A program made the translations under genes and the position numbers. From JACJWR01 sp963842975 (lineage in GTDB: Bacteria > Actinomycetota > Actinomycetes > S36-B12 > UBA10799): a DNA stretch of 64,000 bases. Below are positions 46,829 to 56,704 of the stretch, piece by piece. Numbering within the stretch: position 1 is the first letter of the stretch; every line of letters starts with the position of its first letter. The stretch lies in assembly GCA_963842975.1 (NCBI GenBank), contig CAWJIH010000007.1, forward strand, positions 1 through 64,000, written 5' to 3'. The notes beneath the pieces are model-generated. The model saw nothing but the letters and a program-made list of their open reading frames with translations, was not told the DNA's origin and did not search any database.

Positions 46829-47041
46829 GTGGCTGCCGAAAGCCTGGGGTTGGCCGATCTGCGGTACGCCTCCAGTAACCGCATTGTGGTGAGGCGGACT
46901 GACCACGTGGAACCGATGGGTGAACACCGCTTCTCGGAGTGGGCCAGTTTCATGCTTGGCCATCAGATTTGTGCCTATTCGGACACTGTTCTCCGGAACC
47001 CTGGAGTGAGCCTGGACCTGCTCGCCGCGACGCCGTTGTAG
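46829..47041 (+). pseudogene. MNT-like gene lacking its N-terminus
   Basis: ESLGLADLRYASSNRIVVRR and EHRFSEWASFMLGHQICAYS, ending PGVSLDLLAATPL, match residues 28-97 of the intact MNT-like proteins. The first 27 residues are missing, replaced by unrelated sequence at about 46826. A GTG at 46829 allows translation of 70 residues. The HEPN gene follows 10 bases later, itself cut short. Confidence 0.65.
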
Positions 47042-47051
47042 GGGTACGAAC

Positions 47052-47207
47052 ATGGGGCGGGCGTATACGCGCGACGAGTTGATCGTGGAGGCGGCGGCCT
47101 CGGGCAAACTGCGCGAGGTGAGTTCGAACGGTGACGTGCGGCGCTTCACCGACGATCGGGTGTTCCGCTGCCCCGGCACGTTTGGCGCGTTCGGGCAACT
47201 CTGCTAG
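47052..47207 (+). pseudogene. HEPN gene cut after its first third
   Basis: MGRAYTRDELIVEAAASGKL and NGDVRRFTDDRVFR match the intact HEPN protein up to residue 38, then the sequence turns unrelated and stops at 47207. The matching C-terminal part appears about 350 bases further on (47.53 kb) in the same orientation. The gene therefore seems to have been interrupted by an insertion that brought the GNAT fragment, with loss of the middle. Confidence 0.65.
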
Positions 47208-47290
47208 CCAGCTGGGGTCGATGCGCATTGGTACCGCCTGCGCCGGCGCGGCACCCATCGGCACCGAGAACTCACCCGCCGACTTCGCCG

Positions 47291-47533
47291 TTAGCTGAGC
47301 AGCGCTTTGCGTGCCGTGGAGACCTTCAAATAAAGCGAGAGGCCGCCGTCAATCCCGGTAGAGGTGAAGCCGTTGCGCGTGTGGAAGCGCATCAGTCCCG
47401 CGTTGTGCGCCTCCGCCACGATCACCTTGCCGCTACCGGCTTCGGTAACACTGACGATCGTTTCGATGGCGTGGCGGAGCAGTTGGCGTCCCCACTCGGA
47501 CTGCGCGTGGGCCCGCAGATCGAGGCGGCTGCG
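47291..47533 (-). pseudogene. GNAT acetyltransferase C-terminal fragment
   Basis: WGRQLLRHAIETIVSVTEAG, GSGKVIVAEAHNAGLMRFHT and RNGFTSTG match the last half of GNAT acetyltransferases (beta4-alpha3-beta5 region with the Asn-x-x-L-x-x-F-Y/H-x-x-N-G-F motif), as in toxin-type GNATs. The acetyl-CoA binding loop is missing. It lies on the opposite strand inside the broken HEPN gene. Confidence 0.6.
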
Positions 47534-47645
47534 CAACACCTCGCCCATGACCGTGACGAGGACATCGACGACCGATCGCTGTGGGTGCAACTCTCAACCA
47601 CCCTCGTGGGCTTTGGGTTCCTAGGCCGAGCGGTTGCTGACCCTT
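47525..47645 (+). pseudogene. HEPN gene, C-terminal fragment
   Basis: LRNT in one frame followed by LAHDRDEDIDDRSLWVQLST in the next matches the LRNMLAHERDEDI and W-x-x-L end of the intact HEPN proteins. One base (CCC shortened to CC in the stretch AACACCTCG at about 47536) breaks the frame. Probably the lost end of the gene at 47052. Confidence 0.55.
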
Positions 47646-47816
47646 GGCGACTCATCGTGACGTGGCGTGGCGCGGTACCGATTCCACGAGGGGGGAAACT
47701 CCTTGAGCTCGATTGGAGCAGTCCGCCTCCGACGAGGACCAATGGCGTCTAGCGCCTCTTGATCAAGGTGGCGCCAGCGGTTGCGGCGCGTGTCGCCTGA
47801 GATCACCCTTGATCAG

Positions 47817-47944
47817 GAGGCCGGGGGTGCCACAGCTACCGCCCATGTGGCAGGAAGCCAGGGGCCAGGGGTGCCACAGCTACCGCCCATGGGGCAGGAA
47901 GCCAGGAGGCCGGGGGTGCCACGGCTACCGCCCATTGAGCAGGC
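47817..47944 (+). repeat. 44-45-bp tandem repeat, about 2.7 copies
   Basis: The unit contains GGGGTGCCACAGCTACCGCC, CAT and GCAGGAAGCCAGG and recurs with spacings of 44 and 45 bases (marker T at 47828, 47872 and 47917). The third copy is partial and diverged. The repeat is in an open plus-strand frame (PGVPQLPPM type), which probably has no function. Confidence 0.85.
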
Positions 47945-47981
47945 GGGGGTCCATCCAAGTTGCGGCAGCTACGGCCGCGGG

Positions 47982-48044
47982 TGTTCAGACGATGTGCTGA
48001 ATAACCCCGAGGTCAATTCGGGCCCACTCGCTGCGTCGCCGCTG
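47982..48044 (+). pseudogene. MNT-like gene, last 21 codons
   Basis: CSDDVLNNPEVNSGPLAASP, then Leu, matches YSDGVLNNPGVSSDLLAATP plus Leu at the end of the 44294 product, at 63 bases. It has no stop in frame at the usual place and no HEPN gene follows. A seventh trace of the module in this window. Confidence 0.6.
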
Positions 48045-48248
48045 TCGAGGCAACTGGACTGGCGCAGTGGGACTGAGAGCTTTTCGCGTCGACCTTCGCA
48101 TGAACCCAACGCCACCGGCTCAACCGAGGCGGAAACCAGCGCCAGAACATGCCGAGTCCCCGCGTCCCTCGTATCTTTAAAGGAATCACTACAATCCAGG
48201 CCTATCGGGGACTCCTCGATGCTCAATTCGCCAGTTAGTGGAGGAAGC

Positions 48249-48710
48249 ATGGCAATTCAAACAGACGAAACAGAAAAGCAATCGGTGCACACAAAACACC
48301 TGAAGTCCGTCAGCATCATGGGCATCCTGGTGATCGTCGCCGGGGCGATCATGTCCATTGCCGGTGTCACCACATGGTTCACGGTGCAAGGCCAGCTCAA
48401 GGCCGAGAACATCGTGGTTTCCGAGGACGCTGACGCGTTCGCGGGTCAGGCGGTGGCGGGTCCGTTCACGGCCTACGCCGAGGCCGCGCTGATCAACAAG
48501 CACGCGATGGAAGCCAGTGGCGGCAAGACTTACGCCGAACTTGACCGTGACGATCCGGCTCGCCAGACCGTCATGACCGCCTCGTTCCTGCGCGCCTCGC
48601 TGTTCACCTCAGTGGTGTCCTTCGGGGTGGCGGCCATGGCTGCCGGGATTGGCCTGGTGCTGATCCTCATCGGTGCCTCGCTCGTTCGCATTGGGAGCCT
48701 GCGCATCTAG
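48249..48710 (+). CDS. Two-helix membrane protein, 153 aa
   Basis: Starts MAIQTDETEKQSVHTKHLKS with GAGGAAGC upstream. Two membrane segments are clear: VSIMGILVIVAGAIMSIAGV (about residues 20-39) and SVVSFGVAAMAAGIGLVLIL (about 118-137). An extracytoplasmic loop of about 75 residues lies between (AGPFTAYAEAALINKHAMEA). Relatives in actinobacteria are often mislabelled as aromatic ring-opening dioxygenase LigA; no catalytic residues are present. It is intact and stands alone; a strong hairpin follows downstream. Confidence 0.75.
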   Translation: MAIQTDETEKQSVHTKHLKSVSIMGILVIVAGAIMSIAGVTTWFTVQGQLKAENIVVSEDADAFAGQAVAGPFTAYAEAALINKHAMEASGGKTYAELDRDDPARQTVMTASFLRASLFTSVVSFGVAAMAAGIGLVLILIGASLVRIGSLRI

Positions 48711-48838
48711 TAGGTAACCACTTGAGCAGCTTCATCCGCTAGTTCATACCTCTTTGGCTCACCGATCGAGACGCGGGCGCAGGTGGCGTCCCGCGCGGGG
48801 TTGATCGGTCAGAGTGGGACTGACTGCTAGACGGTGTA

Positions 48839-48882
48839 TGCGGCCCTTTCCGCCGGGCGTCAGCCCAGCGGAAAGGGCCGCA
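48839..48882. terminator. Perfect 15-bp stem-loop
   Basis: TGCGGCCCTTTCCGC at 48839-48853 pairs fully with 48868-48882 across a 14-base loop. It lies about 130 bases after the membrane-protein gene and before the DUF2510 gene. No T-run follows, but the stem is very stable. Probable terminator. Confidence 0.6.
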
Positions 48883-48924
48883 GTGCGTCCACACCTCGGG
48901 TGGGCGTGAGTCCACCATGGAAAG

Positions 48925-49030
48925 ATCCGGCGGCCGGGGGGTGCCGGGGCGGACCGGGTCAGCCGGGTCGGCCGGGGGGTGCCGGGGCGGCCGGGCCAGC
49001 CGGGTCGGCCGGGTCGCCCAGGGCGTCGGT
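48925..49030 (+). repeat. GC-only low-complexity repeat upstream of DUF2510 gene
   Basis: Irregular repeats of GCCGGGGGGTGCCGGGGCGG and GCCGGGTCGGCCGGG units, nearly free of A and T. It is not coding in any convincing way. The rest of 48711-49082 contains nothing else recognisable. Confidence 0.7.
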
Positions 49031-49082
49031 TGAACCGGGCAGCTTTCGAAGTGGTGTCGGATGTGTCAACTAGCGTGAAATC

Positions 49083-49874
49083 ATGAGCAATTCTTCTGAA
49101 GTCGGGCGCGGTTCAGCGGCGCCGGCAGGCTGGTACGACGACGGATCGGGGCGTCAGCGTTGGTGGGACGGACGCCAGTGGACCGAACAGTTCCGCGAGT
49201 ACAGCCGGCGGCGCCGTTCGCGCCACCTGCTGTGGTCATTGTCCCCGGCGTACACGTTTGGCCTCGTGGCCTTCATCCCAGCGCTCCACGCGGCCATTGC
49301 GCTGCGCCGGTTCAGACTATGGGTGTGGGCCGGTGCGCTGATAGTCGCCGAGATCCTCGCGTGGTCTCTCACGTCCGGAACAGAGACGAACCCCGACGGC
49401 ACCAACACCGCGGCCCAAGACGCGGGGGTCCTCATGTTCCTGATTCTGGCGGTGGTTGGCACAGTTCACGCCTTCCAGATTCGGGACGAGGTATTCAACA
49501 GGTCGACCCCACAAGTACTGCAACTAGGTGACTCGATCGAGTCGGACCCGGCGGTCATGACCTCGCTAGCCGCCCGTAGGCGGCGCACCCAGTCCGCTGC
49601 TCTCAGCGCAGCGGATCCCGGGCTGGCTCGTGACCTGCGGATTGGACGCCCGGATCTGGCGCGCGACTACGACGACGGCGGCTTGGTCGATGTCAATCAC
49701 GTTCCCGAGGAGTACCTCGTGTCGCATCTGGGATTGCCGCCAGAGCAGGCCCGCTCGATCATCGAAGCGCGGGAGAGCATCGGGGGCTTCCAGGTCCTCG
49801 CTGAACTATCCGGCTTTGCCGAGGTGCCGGCTTCGACGCTCGAGGCAATAGAAGACCGCGTCGTACTGCTGTAG
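49083..49874 (+). CDS. DUF2510 membrane protein with helix-hairpin-helix C-terminus, 263 aa
   Basis: Paralogue of the 39995 product with the same order of parts. These are DUF2510 (PAGWYDDGSGRQRWWDGRQW), membrane helices (LLWSLSPAYTFGLVAFIPAL, WVWAGALIVAEILAWSL, GVLMFLILAVVGTVHAF), and the helix-hairpin-helix tail (VDVNHVPEEYLVSHLGLPPE, IIEARESIGGFQVLAELSGF). Start ATG at 49083. Part of its 3' region is repeated at 50.37-50.50 kb. Membrane-attached DNA binding is inferred from the family; no competence genes are near. Confidence 0.75.
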   Translation: MSNSSEVGRGSAAPAGWYDDGSGRQRWWDGRQWTEQFREYSRRRRSRHLLWSLSPAYTFGLVAFIPALHAAIALRRFRLWVWAGALIVAEILAWSLTSGTETNPDGTNTAAQDAGVLMFLILAVVGTVHAFQIRDEVFNRSTPQVLQLGDSIESDPAVMTSLAARRRRTQSAALSAADPGLARDLRIGRPDLARDYDDGGLVDVNHVPEEYLVSHLGLPPEQARSIIEARESIGGFQVLAELSGFAEVPASTLEAIEDRVVLL

Positions 49875-49968
49875 ACGCACCTGTGGCGACCCTCGAACGC
49901 GGTCGTGCAGGGTTGGGTTTCGCGACGGCACACGGGCGGTATGTCCGATTCGGTGGCACCATGGCGGT

Positions 49969-50364
49969 ATGGCTCATGTGAACTTCGACGGCCTAAACCT
50001 GTGGATCACGCTGACCAAGCAGGAACGCCGCGCCATCCACATGCCCGAGTTCGTCGTGGGGCGCGCGAACATCGCCGACGTGGAGTACGTCACCGACATG
50101 TGGTCGCACGTGCGCAGGGACTTCGGTGTGCGCGGCATCGGGTACCGACGCGTACTGCTGTGGGGATCTGCCTACGACGACTTCGGCCGGGACTTCTGCA
50201 TCCTCGACGAATCCGAGCGCGGTCTGATCATCTACCTGCGCAAGCACATCCATACCCGGGTGATGCTGTCGCTCCCTCCGAGCGAAGCGTGGCCGATATT
50301 CGCCCGGCTGCGCGAAGTGGTAGCTGAAGACGCTCGGCAGCGCCACATCCGGTCGTCTGGCTGA
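49969..50364 (+). CDS. Hypothetical protein, 131 aa
   Basis: Starts MAHVNFDGLNLWITLTKQER. The chain has alternating strands and helices (PEFVVGRANIADVEYVTDMW, VRGIGYRRVLLWGSAYDDFG, GLIIYLRKHIHTRVMLSLPP) with no known catalytic motif, signal or membrane segment. It lies between the full DUF2510 gene and the fragment of that gene, so it was probably carried in by the duplication. Appears intact. Confidence 0.6.
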   Translation: MAHVNFDGLNLWITLTKQERRAIHMPEFVVGRANIADVEYVTDMWSHVRRDFGVRGIGYRRVLLWGSAYDDFGRDFCILDESERGLIIYLRKHIHTRVMLSLPPSEAWPIFARLREVVAEDARQRHIRSSG

Positions 50365-50370
50365 CGACTT

Positions 50371-50505
50371 TGTTGGACGCCGGATCTGACGCGCGACTAC
50401 GACGACGGCGGTTTGGTCGATGTCAATCACGTTCCTGAGGAGTACCTCGTGTCGCATCTGGGATTGCCGCCAGAGCAGGCCCGCTCGATCATCGATGCGC
50501 CGCGA
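50371..50505 (+). pseudogene. Fragment copy of the DUF2510-HhH gene
   Basis: Matches 49641-49775 closely: from 50391 the offset is exactly 730 with few differences, and one base is missing near 50380. It encodes only YDDGGLVDVNHVPEEYLVSH and LGLPPEQARSIID of the helix-hairpin-helix region. It ends abruptly on both sides and then runs into the asparagine-synthetase-like gene on the other strand. Confidence 0.85.
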
Positions 50506-50553
50506 GAAGACCTGCCGTCGTGCGAGGCGTCAACCGGACTGCGGCGGACGCGG

Positions 50554-51808
50554 CTACTGCCTTTGTCGTAGCCACTCCACGACCACCTCGGCCTGGCTAA
50601 GCTCACCGGCATAGGGGAGCTCCTCAGTTGGCAGGCGGTGGCCGCTCGACGCCGCTGCGAACCGGTTGGCGACTTTCTGTCGATCAAGCACGTTCCAGAG
50701 CAAGTCGGGGGCAGTTTCAAGCAGTGCCCGTAGCCGTCGACTAGCGTTCTCTTCCACGAACGACGGCGGTCTTCGCAAGGTCCCCATAGCCGGAGAGTGC
50801 GGTGGGCGATGGCGGTTCTTGGACACCAGCCTCGGCTAAGACGGGTCCCATCAGACCGGGTCCATGGGCGCTGGCAAAGCGCTGATCCGGCGGTGTGTCT
50901 AGGAAAGCTCGGATGACCTCGGGGTGCAGAAGTGGATAGCGCAGCTCAATCCCGAAGTGGGCAGCGAGACGGCGCCGAACGGCCAATCGCCTGAGTCTCT
51001 GCGGTGGTGGTTGGCCCTCGAGGATGCCGGCGATCCCGCAATCAGAAGCCCTGGCCCGCTGAGCGATGCGCTCCCGAGCGCCGATGAGGTCGAGGTCAAG
51101 AACTACATCCTCGCGCACAAGGGAGAAGCCCAGGTCCTCGCGTCGGAGTTGTACGTCGCGTCTACGAGGTGCCGAGGTTCGCCTGATCAGTCGGCGGGCG
51201 CCCGTCCCCACACGCCTCGCCCTGGCACTTATGGCGTCTCGCGCGATCGGGGACCTTCCGGCCGACACACCAGGCGCTGGGCGCCCATCGACAATTCCGG
51301 CACCGTCCGCGCAGATCAGCGTCTTGAACCCTTGTCGCTTGCATTGCCCCAGCCACCAGAGCATGGGTAGCCACTGGTGATCCACCGGGTGGCCGATGAT
51401 GCTCACTCCCAGGCTGTACCAATGTGGCCACATACCGTCCCACGCAGTCAGCAGATGAGCCTGCGTGATTCCAGCGCGCGAGAGGGCAATCAGAATCTCA
51501 GGGACGGCTCCGGTACCAATGGCCGAGCCGAAAGCCTGGGCATTGCCGAGACTTGATTCCCGGGTCACCAGTAGCGGCAGGAGCGGTGCCCACCAATGAC
51601 GTATCTCGAACGCTGGGGAATCGGCATCCCAGCAGTCCAGTACCGAGGCGCGCAGGATTCCCTGAAAGTCAGCCGCCTGCGCCTGACCCGGGGAGACTAC
51701 ATCAAGCCCCGAGTAGTCGCGCGCTTCCGGAAGGCACGAGTGCGTGGAGTCTTCTTGCGCCCTGAAGATGAAAGACGCTGTGCACGCCTCGGGGCTGCGG
51801 CACAACAC
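50554..51808 (-). pseudogene. Asparagine-synthetase-like (lasso-cyclase-type) gene, frameshifted
   Basis: Pieces of the asparagine-synthetase ATP-pyrophosphatase domain occur in order on the minus strand. They are HQWLPMLWWLGQCKRQGFKT with LICADGAGIVDG (about 51250-51370), then AAHFGIELRYPLLHPEVIRA with FLDTPPDQRF (about 50880-50945), and in another frame APDLLWNVLDRQKVANRFAA to WLRQRQ at 50554. The order and C-terminus parallel the intact divergent gene at 52046. At least three frame changes occur, and the SGGxDS loop is not recognisable. It directly follows the 36-aa ORF on the same strand. Confidence 0.6.
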
Positions 51809-51859
51809 AACTCAGGTCGGTGATGGGCCAGCGACTGATTGCTTGCGCCGTGAACGTAT

Positions 51860-51970
51860 TCAGTGCCTGTTGAGTATTTCGCCCTTTTGAGCCTGCTGGC
51901 TGTGAAGAAGTGGCGTCAGCGTAGGTGACACCCACGCACCACCGGGTTTACTCATACCGGGTTTACTCAT
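51860..51970 (-). CDS. 36-aa ORF, possible modified-peptide precursor
   Basis: The ATG at 51970 is preceded by GGAG at 6 bases. The product starts MSKPGMSKPGGAWVSPTLTP and ends HSQQAQKGEILNRH. A WVSPTL string resembles the YxxPxL leader motif of lasso precursors, with W for Y. It lies between two divergent asparagine-synthetase-like genes and upstream of one of them. Against it: the part after the motif is short, the expected Thr two residues before the core is not clear, and no RRE or protease gene is nearby. Precursor status is a hypothesis. Confidence 0.4.
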   Translation of the reverse strand: MSKPGMSKPGGAWVSPTLTPLLHSQQAQKGEILNRH

Positions 51971-52012
51971 TTCGTCTCCAGTACATTTATATTTCGCGTC
52001 CAGTACATTTGA
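51941..52012. repeat. Two small tandem duplications at the 36-aa ORF start
   Basis: ACCGGGTTTACTCAT occurs twice in tandem (51941-51955, 51956-51970), doubling the start codon and MSKPG on the minus strand. Just upstream of the ORF, a roughly 20-bp stretch on the minus strand (AAATGTACTGGA followed by CGAAAT) is also doubled with small changes, and one copy includes the ribosome site. The divergent promoters must lie in this AT-rich stretch. Confidence 0.8.
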
Positions 52013-52045
52013 AGTTGAAGACACTACCACCGAAGAGGCGGGCCC

Positions 52046-53920
52046 ATGTTCGCTGGCCACATTGGGACTCAACTGGGATCTGGACTCCCTCATGCGGAAA
52101 CAACATCACACGTGGCTACAGTCGTCGCCCGCCACTTCACCGGCGCGGAGGTGCATTCCTGGGGTTCAGGGGAAGGGGCAGTTGCCACTGTCCGCGGCAT
52201 TCACCGCGCAACTGAGGCCACTGGTGGTGGCTTTGAGAAGTTGAAGGCGCCCGCCGGCGGTCGTGTTGTCGTGGGGTGGATGCGACTTGATACCTGGCCT
52301 GCAACGACCGGCGCCGCGGCCGGCATGTTAGGTGAGGCCGTCGCTCTGAGACGGTACGAAGCAGCGGGTGCCCACGCTGCGAAAGGCCTCGTCGGGGACT
52401 TCTCCTTCGCCGTGTGGGACCTTGAGGCTCGCACGTTGCTTCTTGCCCGTGATCGGCTGGGTATCCGGCCGCTCTATTACAGCGTGGAAGGCGGGGCCGT
52501 GAGTTTCGCCGCCTCCGTTTCCGCGCTGCTAGATTTGCCGGGCGTCGGTCGTCGTCCCTCACAAACCTGGATGGCGAAGTACGTTCTGGGTGCCCATGGT
52601 TCGCCGACTGAGACGCCCTTTCCAAACATCAAGTCGGTGCCGCCCGGTACGTCTCTGCTCATCGATCTGCAGTCGCGTCGGGTGGTGCAGGTAGTGCCCG
52701 ACGGGGGTTGGGACGCCGATTCACCGTGGTCCGGTCGCCGGGATCCGCGGTGGCCAAAGCGACTGCGACAAGCGCTTGGCACCGCGGTGGCGGATCGCCT
52801 GAACACTGAGGGTCCAATCTGCGTGGAGCAGTCCGGCGCCCTTGATTCCGGGACAGTCCTGGCGGTCGCTTCGGAACAGTTAGGGGCTCAGCGCACGCGT
52901 CTTCACGCCATGTGCTTCGCGGATGAACGGCTGGAGCCTGAATCGGAGATTGCCATCTGTCAGAAGGCTCGAGTGACCTCGACCCATATGCTTTTTGAGT
53001 TTGAGGAAGACGAATACAGGTCTCTCTCGCTGCCATGCCTGGGCGTTCCGACGCAGTCAGGGATGGACCAATTCACCCGAACCATGAGTGAAGCAGTCGT
53101 TGCACAAGGGGGCCGCACCCTGCTGTCCGGGTTCGGCGGGGACGAGGGCGTCTCAGCGCCGGTGTCGCGTGCCTTGGTCGCCGAAATGGTCGCCCGGCGT
53201 CGGCTCCTTGGATCACTGGGTGCGCAATTTGGGCATCCAGTACGCGGGCTGCAACAGTTGGCTGCACAGTGGCGAGCGGAGTTGGGATACGGCCAGACCC
53301 ACAGGACATGGACAGGCGACTTGGAGATCCGCGCCTCAATCCTTGGCCAAGACGTTGTCCAGATCCCCGAAGTTGCACAAGCATATGCGTCGACGAGGGC
53401 CACCTGGGCATGGCGAGGTGAGTCCGTAAACGCAAGAGTCATCAAGCGCCTTCAGGGCGCTCACGTCAGCAACCGAACCGTTGAGTGTTCACTTGTGGCC
53501 GCCAAGTTAGGTGTGGAAATGAGTTGGCCGCTCCTGGACGCGCGGCTAATCCAGCAGTATCTTTCGACCCCGGCCATCGAGAAGGCCAACTTTAGGCGCG
53601 ACCGGCTGCTTATGCGCCGATCGGTCGCGGATCTATTGCCGGGCAAGGTCGTGTGGCGCCGCGGCAAGAACATGGGTGCCTACATTCGGGACTACCCGGC
53701 AAGTGGGATCCAACGGGCGGTTGCCGCGAGGGTGGAGAGGGTGATGGAGGAGGCGCCAGGGGTCCTTCTTGACCTCGTTGATGCGGGCAAACTCCGACAG
53801 GCCGCGAAGCTCTCGACGCAGGGCGACGCTTTGTTGATCCGCCAAGTCCGAAACCTCGACCGCGCGCGGGCATGGCTGGCCTGGCTGGATGCGCTCCCCC
53901 CTTCTCCAAGCCTGAGGTGA
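52046..53920 (+). CDS. Asparagine-synthetase-like protein without glutaminase cysteine, 624 aa
   Basis: The N-terminal half is a class II glutamine amidotransferase-like domain (GLVGDFSFAVWDLEARTLLL, ARDRLGIRPLYYS). The catalytic Cys that follows Met in asparagine synthetases is missing (the start is MFAGHIG), so it cannot release ammonia from glutamine. The synthetase half has the ATP loop as EQSGALDSGTVLA (usual SGGLDSS), LLSGFGGDEGVS and, near the end, GVEMSWPLLDARLIQQYLST and VVWRRGKNMGAYIRDY. Loss of the amidotransferase Cys is typical of lasso-peptide cyclases and other peptide-amide-forming relatives. GAAGAGGCGGG precedes the start. Intact and divergent from the 36-aa ORF. Confidence 0.7.
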   Translation: MFAGHIGTQLGSGLPHAETTSHVATVVARHFTGAEVHSWGSGEGAVATVRGIHRATEATGGGFEKLKAPAGGRVVVGWMRLDTWPATTGAAAGMLGEAVALRRYEAAGAHAAKGLVGDFSFAVWDLEARTLLLARDRLGIRPLYYSVEGGAVSFAASVSALLDLPGVGRRPSQTWMAKYVLGAHGSPTETPFPNIKSVPPGTSLLIDLQSRRVVQVVPDGGWDADSPWSGRRDPRWPKRLRQALGTAVADRLNTEGPICVEQSGALDSGTVLAVASEQLGAQRTRLHAMCFADERLEPESEIAICQKARVTSTHMLFEFEEDEYRSLSLPCLGVPTQSGMDQFTRTMSEAVVAQGGRTLLSGFGGDEGVSAPVSRALVAEMVARRRLLGSLGAQFGHPVRGLQQLAAQWRAELGYGQTHRTWTGDLEIRASILGQDVVQIPEVAQAYASTRATWAWRGESVNARVIKRLQGAHVSNRTVECSLVAAKLGVEMSWPLLDARLIQQYLSTPAIEKANFRRDRLLMRRSVADLLPGKVVWRRGKNMGAYIRDYPASGIQRAVAARVERVMEEAPGVLLDLVDAGKLRQAAKLSTQGDALLIRQVRNLDRARAWLAWLDALPPSPSLR

Positions 53921-53975
53921 CGGCGCGCCGGGGCGGAGTTCCGTGGAAATTGGGGAGTAGGGCGAGGTGAGCGCC

Positions 53976-54492
53976 ATGAGTCTTGATCTGCCAAAGGACT
54001 ACACCACCTCGCGTGACGTGGAGTTCAGAGTCGAACCCGGCCTCTCCTGGGATGAGAGTGGCGGCACGCTGAATCTGTACCCCACGGATTCGTTCCCGCA
54101 GTTCCTGAACATCGACATCCCCACGTCAAAGGCGGCCAAAGTGGTTGCCACTGTCACCCAACCCAATTTCGATGTGGAGACGTCCTGGTTGGGTGGGGGC
54201 GTGGCCGTCTCGAACGTGGGGAATGGGTCGGGAGTCATGCTTGTGTGCGAGCCAGGCGGACCGATGGCCGTGATCGACCTCGAGAGTTACGACACGCTCA
54301 CCAATGCCAATGGTCGGTGCTCCGAGTCTCAGAAATCGCCGCCTACACCCCCTAGACCTGTGCGGCGGCATCGCGCTCGTGGTCCACGGGAACCGACGAG
54401 TCGGTGGTGTTGCGGTGCCGACCTGCCGCCCGAGCAGTGCCGAAGTCCCGTTGGGCTCCGATGTGGAATGTTCGCAGCCGTCCCGTGGTTGA
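53976..54492 (+). CDS. Hypothetical protein, frameshifted
   Basis: The first 110 residues (MSLDLPKDYTTSRDVEFRVE, SFPQFLNIDIPTSKAAKVVA, ETSWLGGGVAVSNVGNGSGV) look natural and beta-rich. After about 54310 the frame becomes arginine-rich, while the next frame reads DLCGGIALVVHGNRRVGGVA and stops at 54492. A single shift therefore seems to have broken it. No family recognised. It starts 55 bases after the asparagine-synthetase-like gene on the same strand and might belong to that locus. Confidence 0.45.
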
Positions 54493-54747
54493 AACGCCCG
54501 GCTGCATCTCGACCAAGCCGTCGCTCAGGCCTACGAGGTCGAGCTTGACCGATGGGCCCGCGACGACAGCGCTCCGTTCCTAGACCGTGACGCTATTCGC
54601 ACCCGACTCGAGGACGAACTCCTCGTGCTCTGCCGGGGGCTGGGAACCTGGGCCGCCGGCCGACCGGAGCAGATCTTCTCCCGGATCGACAAAGAGGAGC
54701 GCCGCCGGCGCAACGGATTTCACGACGAAGGGGGTTGGTGGGACTAA
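54493..54747 (+). pseudogene. C-terminal fragment of an unknown protein
   Basis: An open frame without start runs from the stop at 54490-54492 to a TAA at 54745. It gives HLDQAVAQAYEVELDRWARD, LDRDAIRTRLEDELLVLCRG and ERRRRNGFHDEGGWWD. This is clearly protein-like (alternating helices). The LxxAVxxAY string recalls the C-terminal end of some large DNA methylases, but that is weak. The rest of the gene is not in the window. Confidence 0.4.
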
Positions 54748-55037
54748 CGACCCTGCACCGAGAACCCCCGGGTTTGCAGGCCCTACACCTGCTTGGCGTT
54801 CTGTTCGGCAACTGCCATCTGCCCCACCTCGTCGGTTCCGGCTCTATGTTTGAGGGACGATGGCACGAGTAGTGCCAGGGCAGAATGCTGCCGCACAGCA
54901 GGATCTATTCGGCGCTGCCTCGGCTTCCCACCGGCGTAGCCCGAGCAATGCGGTTCCCACGCGTTGCACACACCGCCGCTACGGTGAATCACAGGGGTTC
55001 CGGCCGCACCGGAGGTACCCCGGATCGGAGGGCCGAC
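54748..55037. other. Intergenic stretch before the oxidoreductase gene
   Basis: About 290 bases. The frame of the next gene stays open back to 54885, but that part is not protein-like. No promoter could be fixed. It marks the change from mosaic to intact housekeeping-type genes. Confidence 0.4.
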
Positions 55038-56663
<1,626 letters not shown>

Positions 56664-56704
56664 CTACGACGGAACCCACGCCGCTCCTGCACTACCGTGA
56701 CGTC

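Noticed and set aside
45611..47179. 522-aa minus-strand open frame
   Set aside because: Only its middle (VTTAEGAQW to IREALLAADLPG) is real, as the first part of the frameshifted DUF429 gene; the rest is antisense to HEPN/MNT fragments.
47817..47944. CRISPR array
   Set aside because: Units are directly adjacent 44-45-bp tandem copies without unique spacers, and no cas gene is present.
48925..49030. CRISPR or REP array
   Set aside because: Irregular GC-only simple repeat without defined unit length.
51860..51970. Firm call of a lasso-peptide precursor
   Set aside because: The core region is too short, the Thr before the core is unclear, and the leader-binding and protease genes are missing; kept only as a hypothesis.
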